A DNA stretch of 64,000 nucleotides from assembly GCF_937871615.1 (NCBI RefSeq), contig NZ_CALMPA010000046.1, forward strand, positions 333,314 to 397,313, given 5' to 3'. Position 1 is the first letter of the stretch. Every line of letters begins with the position of its first letter. A program made the position numbers and the translations under genes. Positions 18,921-28,141 of this stretch are shown here, piece by piece. The notes beneath the pieces are model-generated. The model saw nothing but the letters and a program-made list of their open reading frames with translations. It ran no database searches and was not told the origin of the DNA. The stretch comes from an uncultured Sphingomonas sp. (GTDB taxonomy: Bacteria; Pseudomonadota; Alphaproteobacteria; Sphingomonadales; Sphingomonadaceae).

Positions 18921-19373
18921 GTGCTGCAATATTCCCCCGCCGTCTCGACGATCGCGCAGACGATCCAGCTTTCGCTCAGCCCGGTGTTCATGCTCGCGGG
19001 CATCGGCGCGCTGCTCAACGTGCTGACCGGCAGGCTCGCGCGGGTGATTGATCGCGCGCGCGTGCTCGAAGGGCTGCACCCGCGCTCGCAGGGGCCGGAA
19101 CATGATCGCCACGTATGGGAATTGCGGCTGCTCGGCCGGCGCATCCAGATCATCAACCGGGCGCTGTTCCTCGCGGTTTCGTCCGCGGTGATGACCTGTG
19201 CGGTGGTCGCGTTGCTGTTCATCGCCGAACTCGCCACGCTGCATATCGGACAATTCGTCGCGATCGCCTTCGTCATGTCGATGCTGCTCCTGATCGCGGC
19301 GCTGATCTATTTCCTCGTCGAGGTGCGGATGTCGCTGAGCGCGGTGGAGGTGCGCGAGGAATTGCTGCAATAA
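18921..19373 (+). CDS. DUF2721-family membrane protein
   Basis: About 150 residues with three membrane segments. The N-terminal motif TIAQTIQLSLSPVFMLAGIGALLNVLTGRLARVIDRAR is the signature of DUF2721. A short polar loop follows (DRHVWELRLLGRRIQIINRA), then two helices (about 85-110 and 115-140). The start is uncertain: GTG at 18921 fits the family, TTG at 18885 is possible, and no strong ribosome-binding site marks either. Function unknown. The next gene lies 57 bases downstream. Confidence 0.78.
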   Translation: MLQYSPAVSTIAQTIQLSLSPVFMLAGIGALLNVLTGRLARVIDRARVLEGLHPRSQGPEHDRHVWELRLLGRRIQIINRALFLAVSSAVMTCAVVALLFIAELATLHIGQFVAIAFVMSMLLLIAALIYFLVEVRMSLSAVEVREELLQ

Positions 19374-19430
19374 CTGGCATCTGGCCGATTGCCGCCCTAT
19401 CTGCGTTCGACTTTTTCGAGGAGCTGGCGC

Positions 19431-20603
19431 TTGCCGATTTTCCTTAAGCTTGCCGGCACGGCGATGCTGTTCCTGTTCGTCACGGCCTGCCTCGCGATCA
19501 CGATCATGCCGCGCTTCCTCGATCGCGTTTATTATGAAGGGCCGCGCAGCGACCATTTCGATGGCGCGCGTTTCTTCAATCCCGGCGCCGACGATGATAC
19601 GTTCCGTATGCCGACGCAGGGCAGCCGCACCGGCTTCTTCTGGCGGTATTTCACCGGCAGCGATGGCCGCCCGGCGTGGCCGGCCAGCGTGCCCGTGACG
19701 CATGGAAAGCCCGAGCCGCGAGTCGAGGGCGAGCGGATGGTGGCGACATGGATCGGCCATGCGACGATGCTAATCCAGACGCAGGGGCTGAACATCCTGA
19801 CCGATCCGATCTGGTCCGAACGGACCGGGCCGTTCGGCAGGGGGCCGAAGCGCGTCACCGCGCCGGGGGTGCGGATCGAGGATTTGCCGAAGATCGACCT
19901 GATCCTCGTCAGCCACAATCACTATGACCATCTCGACAAGCCGACGCTCAGGCAATTGTGGGAGCGCGATCGGCCGATGATCGTCACCTCGCTCGGCAAC
20001 GACAAGGTGATCGAATCGGTAGGGGCAAAGGCCCGCGCACTCGATTGGGGGCAGCGGCTGGCGATCCGGCCCGGCATCGAGGTGATCGTCGCGCGAAACC
20101 ATCATTGGGGGAGCCGCTGGTTCACCGATCGCAACCGTGCCTTGTGGTCCGCCTTTGTCGTCAAGCTTCCGGCGGGGGGGAATATCTTCTTCGCCGGCGA
20201 TACCGGGCTGGGGGACGGCAAATGGCCGGCCGAGGCGGCGGCGCTCGGCCCGGTGCGGCTCGCGATGATCCCGATCGGGGCGTTTCGCTTCGTCCCCGGC
20301 CAGATGGACACCGGGAGCCATATCGGCCCCGCCAACGCGATCCGCGTGTTCGATCGGCTTGGCGCCGCGCACGCCGTTCCGATCCACTGGGGCACGTTTC
20401 GCCTGAGCTACGAAGCGCGCGAGACGCCGCCGGCGATGCTCACCGCGCTGATGCGGTGCACCGGCGGCGATGCGAGCAGGTTCGCCCCCGCAACTGTCGG
20501 CTCGCCGACCGACATCCCGCCTTATTCAGCCCCCGCGACGCGCCCGGATGAATCGCTGATCGACCCCTGCCTGAAGCGCTCGGAAATCGCCGTGCTCAAC
20601 TGA
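19431..20603 (+). CDS. Metallo-beta-lactamase-fold hydrolase (NAPE-PLD/RomA-like)
   Basis: 390 residues with an N-terminal membrane anchor (LKLAGTAMLFLFVTACLAITIMP) and the zinc-binding motifs of the MBL fold: SHNHYDHLD (HxHxDH), ARNHHWGSR, FAGDTGLGD and PIHWGTF. The layout matches N-acyl-phosphatidylethanolamine phospholipase D-like and outer-membrane-modifying RomA proteins, so a phospholipid-type substrate is likely, though not provable. TTG start at 19431 with GAGGAG seven bases upstream, preferred over a TTG at 19389. Confidence 0.86.
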   Translation: MPIFLKLAGTAMLFLFVTACLAITIMPRFLDRVYYEGPRSDHFDGARFFNPGADDDTFRMPTQGSRTGFFWRYFTGSDGRPAWPASVPVTHGKPEPRVEGERMVATWIGHATMLIQTQGLNILTDPIWSERTGPFGRGPKRVTAPGVRIEDLPKIDLILVSHNHYDHLDKPTLRQLWERDRPMIVTSLGNDKVIESVGAKARALDWGQRLAIRPGIEVIVARNHHWGSRWFTDRNRALWSAFVVKLPAGGNIFFAGDTGLGDGKWPAEAAALGPVRLAMIPIGAFRFVPGQMDTGSHIGPANAIRVFDRLGAAHAVPIHWGTFRLSYEARETPPAMLTALMRCTGGDASRFAPATVGSPTDIPPYSAPATRPDESLIDPCLKRSEIAVLN

Positions 20604-20726
20604 GGCGGCGATAGGTGAGACCGCGTTTGTCGGCCCGCCGATCAGTAGCCGATCAGTAAGGGCCGGTGCGCGATCCGGCCACCGGCGGCTGTTTCGCCGT
20701 CGGCGGCCAGAACCGGCCCTGCGCCT

Positions 20727-22901
20727 TCAGAACTCCTTGCGGAGGCCGAAGGTGATGGTCCGCGGGTCGTTAAGCCCGCCAACCTGACCCAGGCCAAGCG
20801 GACTGCCGAAGCTGAAGGTCCGATAGACCTCCTTGGTAAGATTGGCCCCGTTTATGAAGAGGCTGACGCGCGCAGGCTCATAGGTGAGTTGCAGGCGCGC
20901 GCTCATCAGATTGGAAGGAAGGCTCCAGTTGTCGCCGGGCGCGGAGGCCGGCTGGTGCAGCATCGATTCCGAGTGCACCCATTGGCCGAAGCCGGAGAAG
21001 GTAAAGTCGTCCGACAGCGGCACGCTGAAACGCGTCCCCAGGGTGGAGGTGAAGCGCGGCGCACGCTGCATCCGCTCACCGTTTGCCAGCTTGGCCTCCG
21101 GGTTCCAGGAGAAGTTGCCATAAGCGGTCAGCGCGGAACTGAGCTTGAACTGGCCCTCCGCTTCGACCCCGGTGCTTTTCGCGTTAAGCGAGCGGACCTG
21201 GAATGCGCGCGCAGCCGAATTGTAGAAGCTGTCCTGAAAATCCTTGATGTCCATGTGGTACACGGCCATCGACAGATAGGCGCGCCCATCGAGGAAGCGG
21301 CCCTTGAACCCCGCCTCATAGGTCGTCACGCGCTCCACCGGCACAACGAATGTCGTCGGCCACCGATCGGCGAGTGCCGCCTGATTGACGAAGCCCGAAC
21401 CCTTGTTGCCTTGCCCGACCGATACATAAAGCGTCGAGGCGGCGGTGGGATTGTAGCTGAGCGTGCCGGAGAAATCGAAGGTGGTGTCGCGTACCTTGGC
21501 CTGATGGAAAGGCCCGTTGCCGAGCAATGCGACAAGCCCGGTCGGGTGACCGAGATCGTCGATCAGGAACTTCTGGTAATCGGCATCCTTCTTGTCGCTC
21601 GTCAGACGACCGCCAAGGTTCAGTTGCAGGTTGCTGGCCATATGCCATGTGGCCTGCCCGAACCCGGCGAAGGTGTTCTCATATTGATTGAAACGCTGTG
21701 ACACGGTGCCGAACAGCCCGCCGAGGACCGGGAAATTATTGTAATAGCTCAGATAATTATAGTGCGTTATTGAATGCAGATAGAATCCGCCCAGGATGAA
21801 CTCCACCGCTTTTCCGGTTGGCGAAGTCAGGCGGATTTCTTGCGTAACCTGCCGGAAATTCTCGTTGAAACGCGAAAAGAGGAGCGGCGCGGGGGTTGAA
21901 TCCGAATCGAACCCGTTCGTGAAATCGTATCTGGAATAACCCGATGTCGCGGTGAGCGAATAATCGTTGCCCAGATCGAGCTTCACCTCGAGCGAATGAT
22001 CCTGACTTTTCTGATAGTCGTTCGGATCACCCGCGGCACCGGCGCTCTCGTATTTCATGTAATTATGAAGGCCGCCGTCGGCCACGCCAAGCGCCTGAAG
22101 TGCCGCGACGTTCTGGTTGGCGATGAACTCGAAATTGTTGCCGATCATGTTGAGCCGGCTGAACTGGCTCTTGGCCCGCACAGATACGCCGGCAACGGGA
22201 TTCCATTCCGCGATGCCCCGGATCACATAGCGATCGCCCGAAGGCTCGTCGCGGTTCTTGGTGACGTTATGGACGAAGCCTTCCTGATTGTCGTACATCC
22301 CCGCGATACGCACCTTGAAGGTGTCGCTGGGAACAACGTCGAGCGCCCCTTCGAGGCCATAACTGCCGTAATTCGCCTCGACCTGGCCCTGAACATAGCC
22401 GCCGGTCCGATCGCCGGGGCCGCGCGAAATAATGCTGACCGCGCCGACGCTCGTGTTCTTGCCGAACAGCACGCCCTGGCTACCCTTGACAACCTCGACG
22501 CGCGCGACATCGAAAAGCGCGTCGCGATACTGGCGCGCGCGGGGATGGTACACGCCATCGACGAACAGGCCGACCGACTGCTCGAACACCTGGCTGCCTG
22601 CCGAGGTGCCGATGCCACGGACGGTGACGCCGCTGAAGCCGCCGGGGGATTCGTCCATGCTGAGCCCTGGCACGCTAGCGGCGAGATTCTTGATTTCGAT
22701 CGCGCCCATCGAGGCGATCTGATCGCCGCTGACCACGTTGATGGTCATCGGCGTCTTCTCAAGCTTGGTTTCGCGCTTCTGGGCGGTGACGACGATTTCG
22801 CCGAGCGCGTTGGAATCTTTGGTATCCGAGCCGGCTTGTGCCAGCGCTGGCGTCGCGCTGATCGCAACACCCGAGCACAGAATCGCGAATAGCTTCCTCA
22901 A
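20727..22901 (-). CDS. TonB-dependent receptor
   Basis: 724-residue outer-membrane beta-barrel importer energised by TonB. TTG start with GGAGGGA upstream; signal peptide MRKLFAILCSGVAISATPALA; TonB box EIVVTAQKRE; plug domain (about 40-165) with LAASVPGLS and VEVVKGSQGVLFGKNTSVGAVSI; barrel to the C-terminus ending in Phe (ITFGLRKEF). No FecI/FecR pair or siderophore genes are nearby. Its place at the edge of the catabolic island suggests uptake of the island's substrate, a common sphingomonad arrangement; this is inference. Confidence 0.93.
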   Translation of the reverse strand: MRKLFAILCSGVAISATPALAQAGSDTKDSNALGEIVVTAQKRETKLEKTPMTINVVSGDQIASMGAIEIKNLAASVPGLSMDESPGGFSGVTVRGIGTSAGSQVFEQSVGLFVDGVYHPRARQYRDALFDVARVEVVKGSQGVLFGKNTSVGAVSIISRGPGDRTGGYVQGQVEANYGSYGLEGALDVVPSDTFKVRIAGMYDNQEGFVHNVTKNRDEPSGDRYVIRGIAEWNPVAGVSVRAKSQFSRLNMIGNNFEFIANQNVAALQALGVADGGLHNYMKYESAGAAGDPNDYQKSQDHSLEVKLDLGNDYSLTATSGYSRYDFTNGFDSDSTPAPLLFSRFNENFRQVTQEIRLTSPTGKAVEFILGGFYLHSITHYNYLSYYNNFPVLGGLFGTVSQRFNQYENTFAGFGQATWHMASNLQLNLGGRLTSDKKDADYQKFLIDDLGHPTGLVALLGNGPFHQAKVRDTTFDFSGTLSYNPTAASTLYVSVGQGNKGSGFVNQAALADRWPTTFVVPVERVTTYEAGFKGRFLDGRAYLSMAVYHMDIKDFQDSFYNSAARAFQVRSLNAKSTGVEAEGQFKLSSALTAYGNFSWNPEAKLANGERMQRAPRFTSTLGTRFSVPLSDDFTFSGFGQWVHSESMLHQPASAPGDNWSLPSNLMSARLQLTYEPARVSLFINGANLTKEVYRTFSFGSPLGLGQVGGLNDPRTITFGLRKEF

Positions 22902-23163
22902 GGCTTCCCTCCCCTAAATTGTTCCGCCAGATGCCGGCATTCCGCTGATCGGAATTTGCCGCCCCTGGGGGTTCCGCACGCCATTTTGTTTTAGCCGCAA
23001 CGGGCGCGGTAAGGTGCCATTAGCCGTTCGACGGGGTAAGAGAAGCCAGACGGCCTTGCCGTCTTGAGAAGGTAGGTTTCTTTACAATCGGCGGCGCGAT
23101 CCCGCTACTGCAAGCAACGTGCTTTTGCGATGATTTCAGCGCGCTCGAATGCGCTTGTGAACA
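22902..23163. other. Gene-free spacer between the TonB receptor start and a terminator hairpin
   Basis: About 260 bases upstream of the TonB-dependent receptor; presumably holds its promoter. I see no RNA gene, no convincing ORF and no clear iron-type operator. Confidence 0.5.
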
Positions 23164-23191
23164 GGATGGGTGCCGATAGTCGCACCCATCC
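23164..23191 (-). terminator. Hairpin terminator after the alpha/beta hydrolase
   Basis: Perfect 10-base-pair inverted repeat, GGATGGGTGC and GCACCCATCC, with an 8-base loop, 10 bases past the stop at 23202 on the minus strand. The T-tract is short (TGTTC), so termination may be partial. Confidence 0.6.
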
Positions 23192-23201
23192 CGTTCGGCC
23201 G

Positions 23202-24353
23202 TTACGCGAGCAGGTCGTTTTCGGTCAGCCAGGTCCGGATCGTCTGGGCAGCCTGCTGCGCCAGTTCGGGTTGGTCCTGATAATAATGGGTCGCGCCCTT
23301 GATATGGACGAGCTTCTTTCGATCGTGCGCAACCGCGTCGAACAGACGCTGAGAATGGCTGGGTGTGCAGGCGTCATCGGCGGTGTTGTTCATGACGAGG
23401 ACGGGCTTCGAAACCGTGGCGAGGCTGCGCAGGCCATCGGCATTGGCGTCGCTATGGCTCCATTGCGACAGCCAGCTACGCAGGGTGGAAAAGCGGGCGA
23501 GGCCGACCGGGCTCATGTTCACGATGCGGGGATCGCCCATGTAGCACCAGTTCGCCTTGCGGTCGTTCGGGTCGATGGCGGGATCGAGCCAGCGCGGATC
23601 GGCCATCGTGCCGTGCGTGGCGAAGGCGAATTCCTCATTCTCCCGACCGGTCGCCCGCAGATGGGCGAGCTTTTCTTTCACCCAGGCGGTGATCCGGTGA
23701 TTCCGCGCGAGTTGCGCCGCGCGGTAACGCTCGATGAACTCGGGCGTGTAGGGCGGTTTCACGAGATCGCCGTACAGATCGAGTTCGGGATCGCGGATAT
23801 CCGGGTTCGCCTCGTCGAGGATCGACGCGTCGATCCACTCGGTAAGTGTGCCGTGCCGCGAAACGTGCGCCGCGATCTCGATCACGCCGTCTCCGGGGAT
23901 CAGCCCCGCCTTGGTCAGATCGGGGCCGCCGCCGCCCGGACTGTCTGTAACCGTGGGGTTTTCGGCCTGGGCCTGATAGAAGGCCGAGAGCGATCCACCA
24001 CCGCTCCAGCCAAGCATGATGACCTTTTTGTAGCCGAGCTTTTCGCGCGCGTAACGAACCGCCGCGCCCAGATCGAGCGCGACCTTTTCCATGATGAGCG
24101 CATAATCGACACCGCGATACCGGCTATCCATCGCCAGCACATGCAGGCCGGCTTCGGCGAGCCGCGGCATGACCGGAACGCCCTGCGTTCCACCGATCGG
24201 ATGCATCGTCAGCAGCACCGTGTCGGACGGATTGCCGTCGGTGAAATGCATACCGCCGATCGCGACAACGCCAACGTCGCCGCCGTACGTGTCCTTGAAG
24301 ATCGCTTCTTCCCGCCAGATGATCCGTACGGGCGTGCGTGTGATGCGGGCCAT
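23202..24353 (-). CDS. Alpha/beta hydrolase, long form
   Basis: 383-residue hydrolase. The N-terminal half shows the fold start (VLLTMHPIGGTQ), the nucleophile elbow MLGWSGGGSLSAF (Ser) and the C-terminal acid/base pair NNTADDACTP (Asp) and IKGATHYY (His). A helical insertion (about residues 165-290) carries the substrate lid. Substrate unknown; at the start of the catabolic island it could hydrolyse an ester or lactone or a C-C bond of the imported compound. Transcribed toward the TonB receptor gene, with a hairpin between. Confidence 0.85.
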   Translation of the reverse strand: MARITRTPVRIIWREEAIFKDTYGGDVGVVAIGGMHFTDGNPSDTVLLTMHPIGGTQGVPVMPRLAEAGLHVLAMDSRYRGVDYALIMEKVALDLGAAVRYAREKLGYKKVIMLGWSGGGSLSAFYQAQAENPTVTDSPGGGGPDLTKAGLIPGDGVIEIAAHVSRHGTLTEWIDASILDEANPDIRDPELDLYGDLVKPPYTPEFIERYRAAQLARNHRITAWVKEKLAHLRATGRENEEFAFATHGTMADPRWLDPAIDPNDRKANWCYMGDPRIVNMSPVGLARFSTLRSWLSQWSHSDANADGLRSLATVSKPVLVMNNTADDACTPSHSQRLFDAVAHDRKKLVHIKGATHYYQDQPELAQQAAQTIRTWLTENDLLA

Positions 24354-24749
24354 AATCAGATGTCCTTAGTTCAGATGCGCCGCCCGGAATGACGGTGCGG
24401 CGGAAAGTTGTCGATTTCGGAATGAACGGTATCGCGGTGCGGGGCGCTTGCGGCGAAGGCGCATGGGTCGATCGGCCTCCTGGCATGAAGCGCGGTCATC
24501 CTCTCGCATCAGGCGACTATCGAAATCGGGTGAGGGCATGTCCATTCTTGCCTCGACAATGCTGCGTTGCCGTTCCTGGCTCCCTGCGGAGGAAGTCCAC
24601 CCACTTAGCCACCGTCACCGATTAATGTAAAGTAACTTGACTAAATTGGCGAGGCGAGGCTAGCCACCCGAAAGGCGCCGGCCTGTTGCGATCGCACCGT
24701 CCATGACGGCGCGAGGCGCGGGATGGGGGCGTATGTCAGGAGAGCGCTC
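24354..24749. promoter_or_regulatory. Divergent intergenic region, hydrolase / P450
   Basis: About 395 bases with no supported gene. A TTGACT at 24637-24642, followed 18 bases later by TAGCCA, is a weak candidate promoter for the P450 gene, set in an AT-rich patch at 24625-24650. Short ORFs here have no ribosome-binding site or recognisable product. Confidence 0.3.
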
Positions 24750-25973
24750 ATGCAGATCGAACCGCGATTCAATCTGATCGACCCATCTACATTCAGCCGC
24801 GGCCATCCCCATGAGGCCTATGACTGGTTACGCGAGCATTCGCCGGTCTGGCGCCATCCCGGCTCCGCGCGTCAGCCCGAGTTCTGGGCGCTCACCCGCT
24901 TTGAGGATATTCGCGCGGTCTCGCTCGACGGGGCGAATTTCACCTCAACGCGCGGGTTCCGCATCCCCACCGACATATTCGCCGGGCTGAACCCTGAAAT
25001 CGGGCGCATCATCTCTCGGTTCATGCTCGCGATGGACAACCCCGAGCATCAGGAGTTTCGCGCCATCGTAAGTTCCGCCTTCATGCCGGCGGCGATCGCG
25101 CGGGCGGAGCCACGGATCAAGGCATCGGTGGACGCTCTTATCAGCGGCCTGCGCGGGCAAGACCTTGTCGATGTCGTCCCCGATGTCGCCGCGCTCGTCC
25201 CGATCAAGACGATCTGTGCGATCATGGGGGTGCCGGAGGAGGATGAATGGCGCGTCTTCCAGTTCACCAACGCGGTATTTGGTGCCGACGACCCCGATTT
25301 CACGCCGAACACCGACCTCGCCAACGAACGCTACCTGGAGATATTCGATTACGCCTGGCATCTGTTCGAGGCGCGCCGGCGGGAGCCGCGCGACGATTTG
25401 CTGACCCGTATTGCGCACGCGACCGTCGCCGGTCGATCGCTGACCCCGGACGAGCAGAAAAGTTTCTTCTCGAACCTGATCGCGGCCGGCAATGAGACGA
25501 CGCGCAGTTCGCTTGCCGGCGCGATCTGGGCGCTCGCGCTTCACCCCGATCAGCGCCGCGTGTTGCTCGATCAGCCGGAGCTTCTACAATCGTCCTTGCC
25601 GGAATTGCTGCGCTGGTTCGGCCCGGTGATACAGATGTCGCGCACCGCCATACGCGATGTCGAGGTGGGGGGCGTGCGGATCGAGACCGGCGAGCGGGTG
25701 GCGATGCTCTATGCCGCGGGAAATCGCGATCCGGCGGTCTTTGCCGATCCCCACCGGCTCGATCTGCGCCGGGAAGGAGCCGCCGGCCACCTGACGTTCG
25801 GCTATGGCGTTCATCATTGCCTCGGCTCGCGGCTCGCGCTGCTGCAGCTGCGCTTGATTTTGTCGGCGTTCCTCGCGGAGTTTCCGGGCTATGAACTGGC
25901 AGGCGAGCCAACCTATTTGCGCTCGAACCTCGTCCGCGCCATGAAAACCCTGCCGATCCGCCTCGCGGCCTGA
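24750..25973 (+). CDS. Cytochrome P450
   Basis: 407-residue bacterial class I P450, a soluble monooxygenase needing a ferredoxin and reductase (none in this window). Motifs: I-helix AAGNETTR with the acid-alcohol pair, ExxR as ELLR in LPELLRWFGP, and heme loop FGYGVHHCLGSRLA with the axial Cys. Start MQIEPRFN at 24750 behind AGGAGAG. It likely hydroxylates the island's substrate or an early intermediate. Family number not assignable by reading. Confidence 0.94.
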   Translation: MQIEPRFNLIDPSTFSRGHPHEAYDWLREHSPVWRHPGSARQPEFWALTRFEDIRAVSLDGANFTSTRGFRIPTDIFAGLNPEIGRIISRFMLAMDNPEHQEFRAIVSSAFMPAAIARAEPRIKASVDALISGLRGQDLVDVVPDVAALVPIKTICAIMGVPEEDEWRVFQFTNAVFGADDPDFTPNTDLANERYLEIFDYAWHLFEARRREPRDDLLTRIAHATVAGRSLTPDEQKSFFSNLIAAGNETTRSSLAGAIWALALHPDQRRVLLDQPELLQSSLPELLRWFGPVIQMSRTAIRDVEVGGVRIETGERVAMLYAAGNRDPAVFADPHRLDLRREGAAGHLTFGYGVHHCLGSRLALLQLRLILSAFLAEFPGYELAGEPTYLRSNLVRAMKTLPIRLAA

Positions 25974-25991
25974 ACGGGCGGCAGGCTGGGG

Positions 25992-26474
25992 TCAGCGCTT
26001 TCCAATCCGGATAGCCGCGCCGGTGCGCTCGACGGTCGGGATTTCGCCCCAGTCCGACGCGAGCGAGCGCTTCAGGCTGTCGAGCAGCCGTTGGCCGAGG
26101 CGTTTGCCAAGATCCTGTTCAACCAGATCGAGGATCCTGAGCGCGTCGCTGCGGATCGCCTCGGAATCAGCGCTGAACTCCACGATCTGCGCGCGCCGAT
26201 CGTTCGGATCGGGGCGAAATTCGATCAGCCCCTTCACCTTCATCTCCTTCAGGAACTGGCTCATCGCCGCGCGTGACACGCCCATGTTCCGGGCGATGTC
26301 GGAGGCCTTGTGGACGCCGTTGGCGACATGGACGAGGATAAGGCATTGCGAGCGGGAAACGGCGGGCCAGCCCAGCCCCACCAGGTTGCGATTCAGCGCG
26401 TCATCCAGCCAGTAATAATGCCGCAGCATATCCATCAGCAGGAAACTCGGCTGAGGCGCCTTTTGGTCGGGCAT
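25992..26474 (-). CDS. MarR-family regulator
   Basis: 160-residue winged-helix regulator. HTH KASDIARNMGVSRAAMSQFLKEMKVKGLIEFR and wing DPNDRRAQIVEFS are clear. Start MPDQKAPQPSFL at 26474; GGAG lies about 12 bases upstream. Divergent from the flavin-monooxygenase-like gene 26694, whose promoter contains a palindrome suited to this protein. Convergent with the P450 gene, 18 bases apart. Confidence 0.88.
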   Translation of the reverse strand: MPDQKAPQPSFLLMDMLRHYYWLDDALNRNLVGLGWPAVSRSQCLILVHVANGVHKASDIARNMGVSRAAMSQFLKEMKVKGLIEFRPDPNDRRAQIVEFSADSEAIRSDALRILDLVEQDLGKRLGQRLLDSLKRSLASDWGEIPTVERTGAAIRIGKR

Positions 26475-26666
26475 TCTGATACGCTTCTCCGTGAAGGCCG
26501 GGCAGGCCGGATGCGACGCGCCGACCCTAGAGGATAGTCGCCTCTCGAAAAAGTGCCGCCGACTCGCGTTGCGACCGCGCGCCAATTCGACTGCAACAAA
26601 ATATCTATCATTATGGATTTCAATACAAAAGTTTGCGTTGCGAGTGAGGGTTTGAGCGATTAATAT

Positions 26667-26681
26667 GTTAATATACTTAAC
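26667..26681. promoter_or_regulatory. Candidate MarR operator
   Basis: GTTAA-tatac-TTAAC, a perfect 5-base inverted repeat around a 5-base centre in a very AT-rich segment 12 bases before the ATG at 26694. Binding here would block transcription or initiation of the downstream oxygenase gene. Confidence 0.45.
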
Positions 26682-26693
26682 AATGGAGAGCAT

Positions 26694-27944
26694 ATGTCGG
26701 TGGCGAATGTCGCGGTGAAGTGGGCAGACCGCAGGATTCCGCAGGGCGGAGGCTATCTGGGCGATGGGGAATTGGCCGCGCTGACCCCGGCCGCGCTGTG
26801 CGAGCGGGTGCGGGCGCTTCAGCCGCTCATCGCCGAACACGCCGCCGAGGCGGAACGGTTGCGGCGTCCGCATGACGCGGTGTGGGCGGCGCTGCGCGAG
26901 TGCGGCTTCTTCTACCAGTTCGTGCCGAAGGAGTTCGGCGGGATGGAGAGCGATTTCGACACGTTCATTGATGTCGGCATGGCGATCGCGGAGGTTGACG
27001 CCTCAACCGCCTGGACGGCGACCTTCTGTGCCGAGCACAACTGGATTTTCACGCACTTCCCCGTCGAGACGCAGCGCGAACTATGGGCGGGCGAATTTCC
27101 CTATATCATCGCCCCGGTGGTTTCGGTGCCCCCCGGCAAGGCTGTGGAGGTGGAGGGCGGATACCGCGTTTCCGCCCACTGGAAATGGGGAACCGGGGTG
27201 ATGCACGCCGATTGGGTGATGGGCAATGCGCTGCTGATGCGCGAGGGGCACCCACCTGAAATGATGATCGTTGCCATTCCGGCCGATCAGGTCGAAGTGC
27301 TCGATACGTGGAACGCCTGCGGCATGGCGGGAACCGGCAGCAACGATATCGTGGTGAAGGATGTGTTCGTGCCGCGCCGTTTCGCCGCGCTGGGCGTCGC
27401 GCGTGGCGGCTCGGCGCCCGCGCAACGACATCACGCAAATCCGATTTACGGCGTTCCGATGCTGCCGTTTCTCGCCATGTCGGCGGCGATCCCGGCGGCT
27501 GGCGCGGCGCGCGGCATGGTGAACCTCTTTCGCGAACGGATGGCCGCGTTCGCGCGTCCGGGCGCAGAGAGCGCGATGGCGGAGAAGGCGCCGCCGCAAA
27601 TCCGGCTGGCGCGCGCGGATATGCTGGCACGCAGCGCGGAAATCCTCATCCGCGAGGCCGGGCGCCGGTTGCTGGATGTGCCCGCGCTGGCGGAGCCGCA
27701 GCGCACCAACGAGCGGCTCGCGTTGCGTGCCCAGATCGCGCAGGCGGTTATTCTTTGTCGCGACGCCGCGATGACGTTGGTGGAGGGCGCCGGCACCAGC
27801 ATCCTGCTTCTTGATCAGCCCTTCCAGCGGGCGATGCGCGATATCCTCGTCGTATCCTCTCACATCGTGTTCGATATCGACATCGCGATGGAGCAGCATG
27901 GACGCGGGCTGCTCGGCCTGGCGCCCAACACGCCGCTTAACTGA
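26694..27944 (+). CDS. Acyl-CoA-dehydrogenase-fold flavin monooxygenase-like protein
   Basis: 416 residues with the acyl-CoA dehydrogenase fold in the variant used by group D flavin monooxygenases (HsaA/HpaB-like oxygenase components). Markers: FFYQFVPKEFGGMESDFDTF, VSAHWKWGTGVMHADW, MAGTGSNDIVVKDVFVP, and a C-terminal four-helix domain ending GRGLLGLAPNTPLN. The catalytic Glu of true dehydrogenases is not evident. If an oxygenase, it uses reduced flavin from a separate reductase, not seen next to it. GGAGAG precedes the ATG. Confidence 0.82.
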   Translation: MSVANVAVKWADRRIPQGGGYLGDGELAALTPAALCERVRALQPLIAEHAAEAERLRRPHDAVWAALRECGFFYQFVPKEFGGMESDFDTFIDVGMAIAEVDASTAWTATFCAEHNWIFTHFPVETQRELWAGEFPYIIAPVVSVPPGKAVEVEGGYRVSAHWKWGTGVMHADWVMGNALLMREGHPPEMMIVAIPADQVEVLDTWNACGMAGTGSNDIVVKDVFVPRRFAALGVARGGSAPAQRHHANPIYGVPMLPFLAMSAAIPAAGAARGMVNLFRERMAAFARPGAESAMAEKAPPQIRLARADMLARSAEILIREAGRRLLDVPALAEPQRTNERLALRAQIAQAVILCRDAAMTLVEGAGTSILLLDQPFQRAMRDILVVSSHIVFDIDIAMEQHGRGLLGLAPNTPLN

Positions 27945-28141
27945 CGGCTGGAGGCTCCTTGGCGATTTTCGGGTGGCGGGCATCCGAAACGGGGAACCCT
28001 GCGTTCCCCAATCGGCAAGGAGGCATCTCTTTTCCTGCCGGTCCAGGCGGCTATCAGCCTGAACCCACAATCACGGGGGCAGGATGATGGCCGCGCCTGA
28101 ACCGGCGTGAGGCGTGACCCGCCGCTCGCCTGAAGGAGAGG

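Noticed and set aside
20654-20676. CCGATCAGTA repeated twice after the MBL gene
   Set aside because: Two short copies only; too little for an att site, array or known operator.
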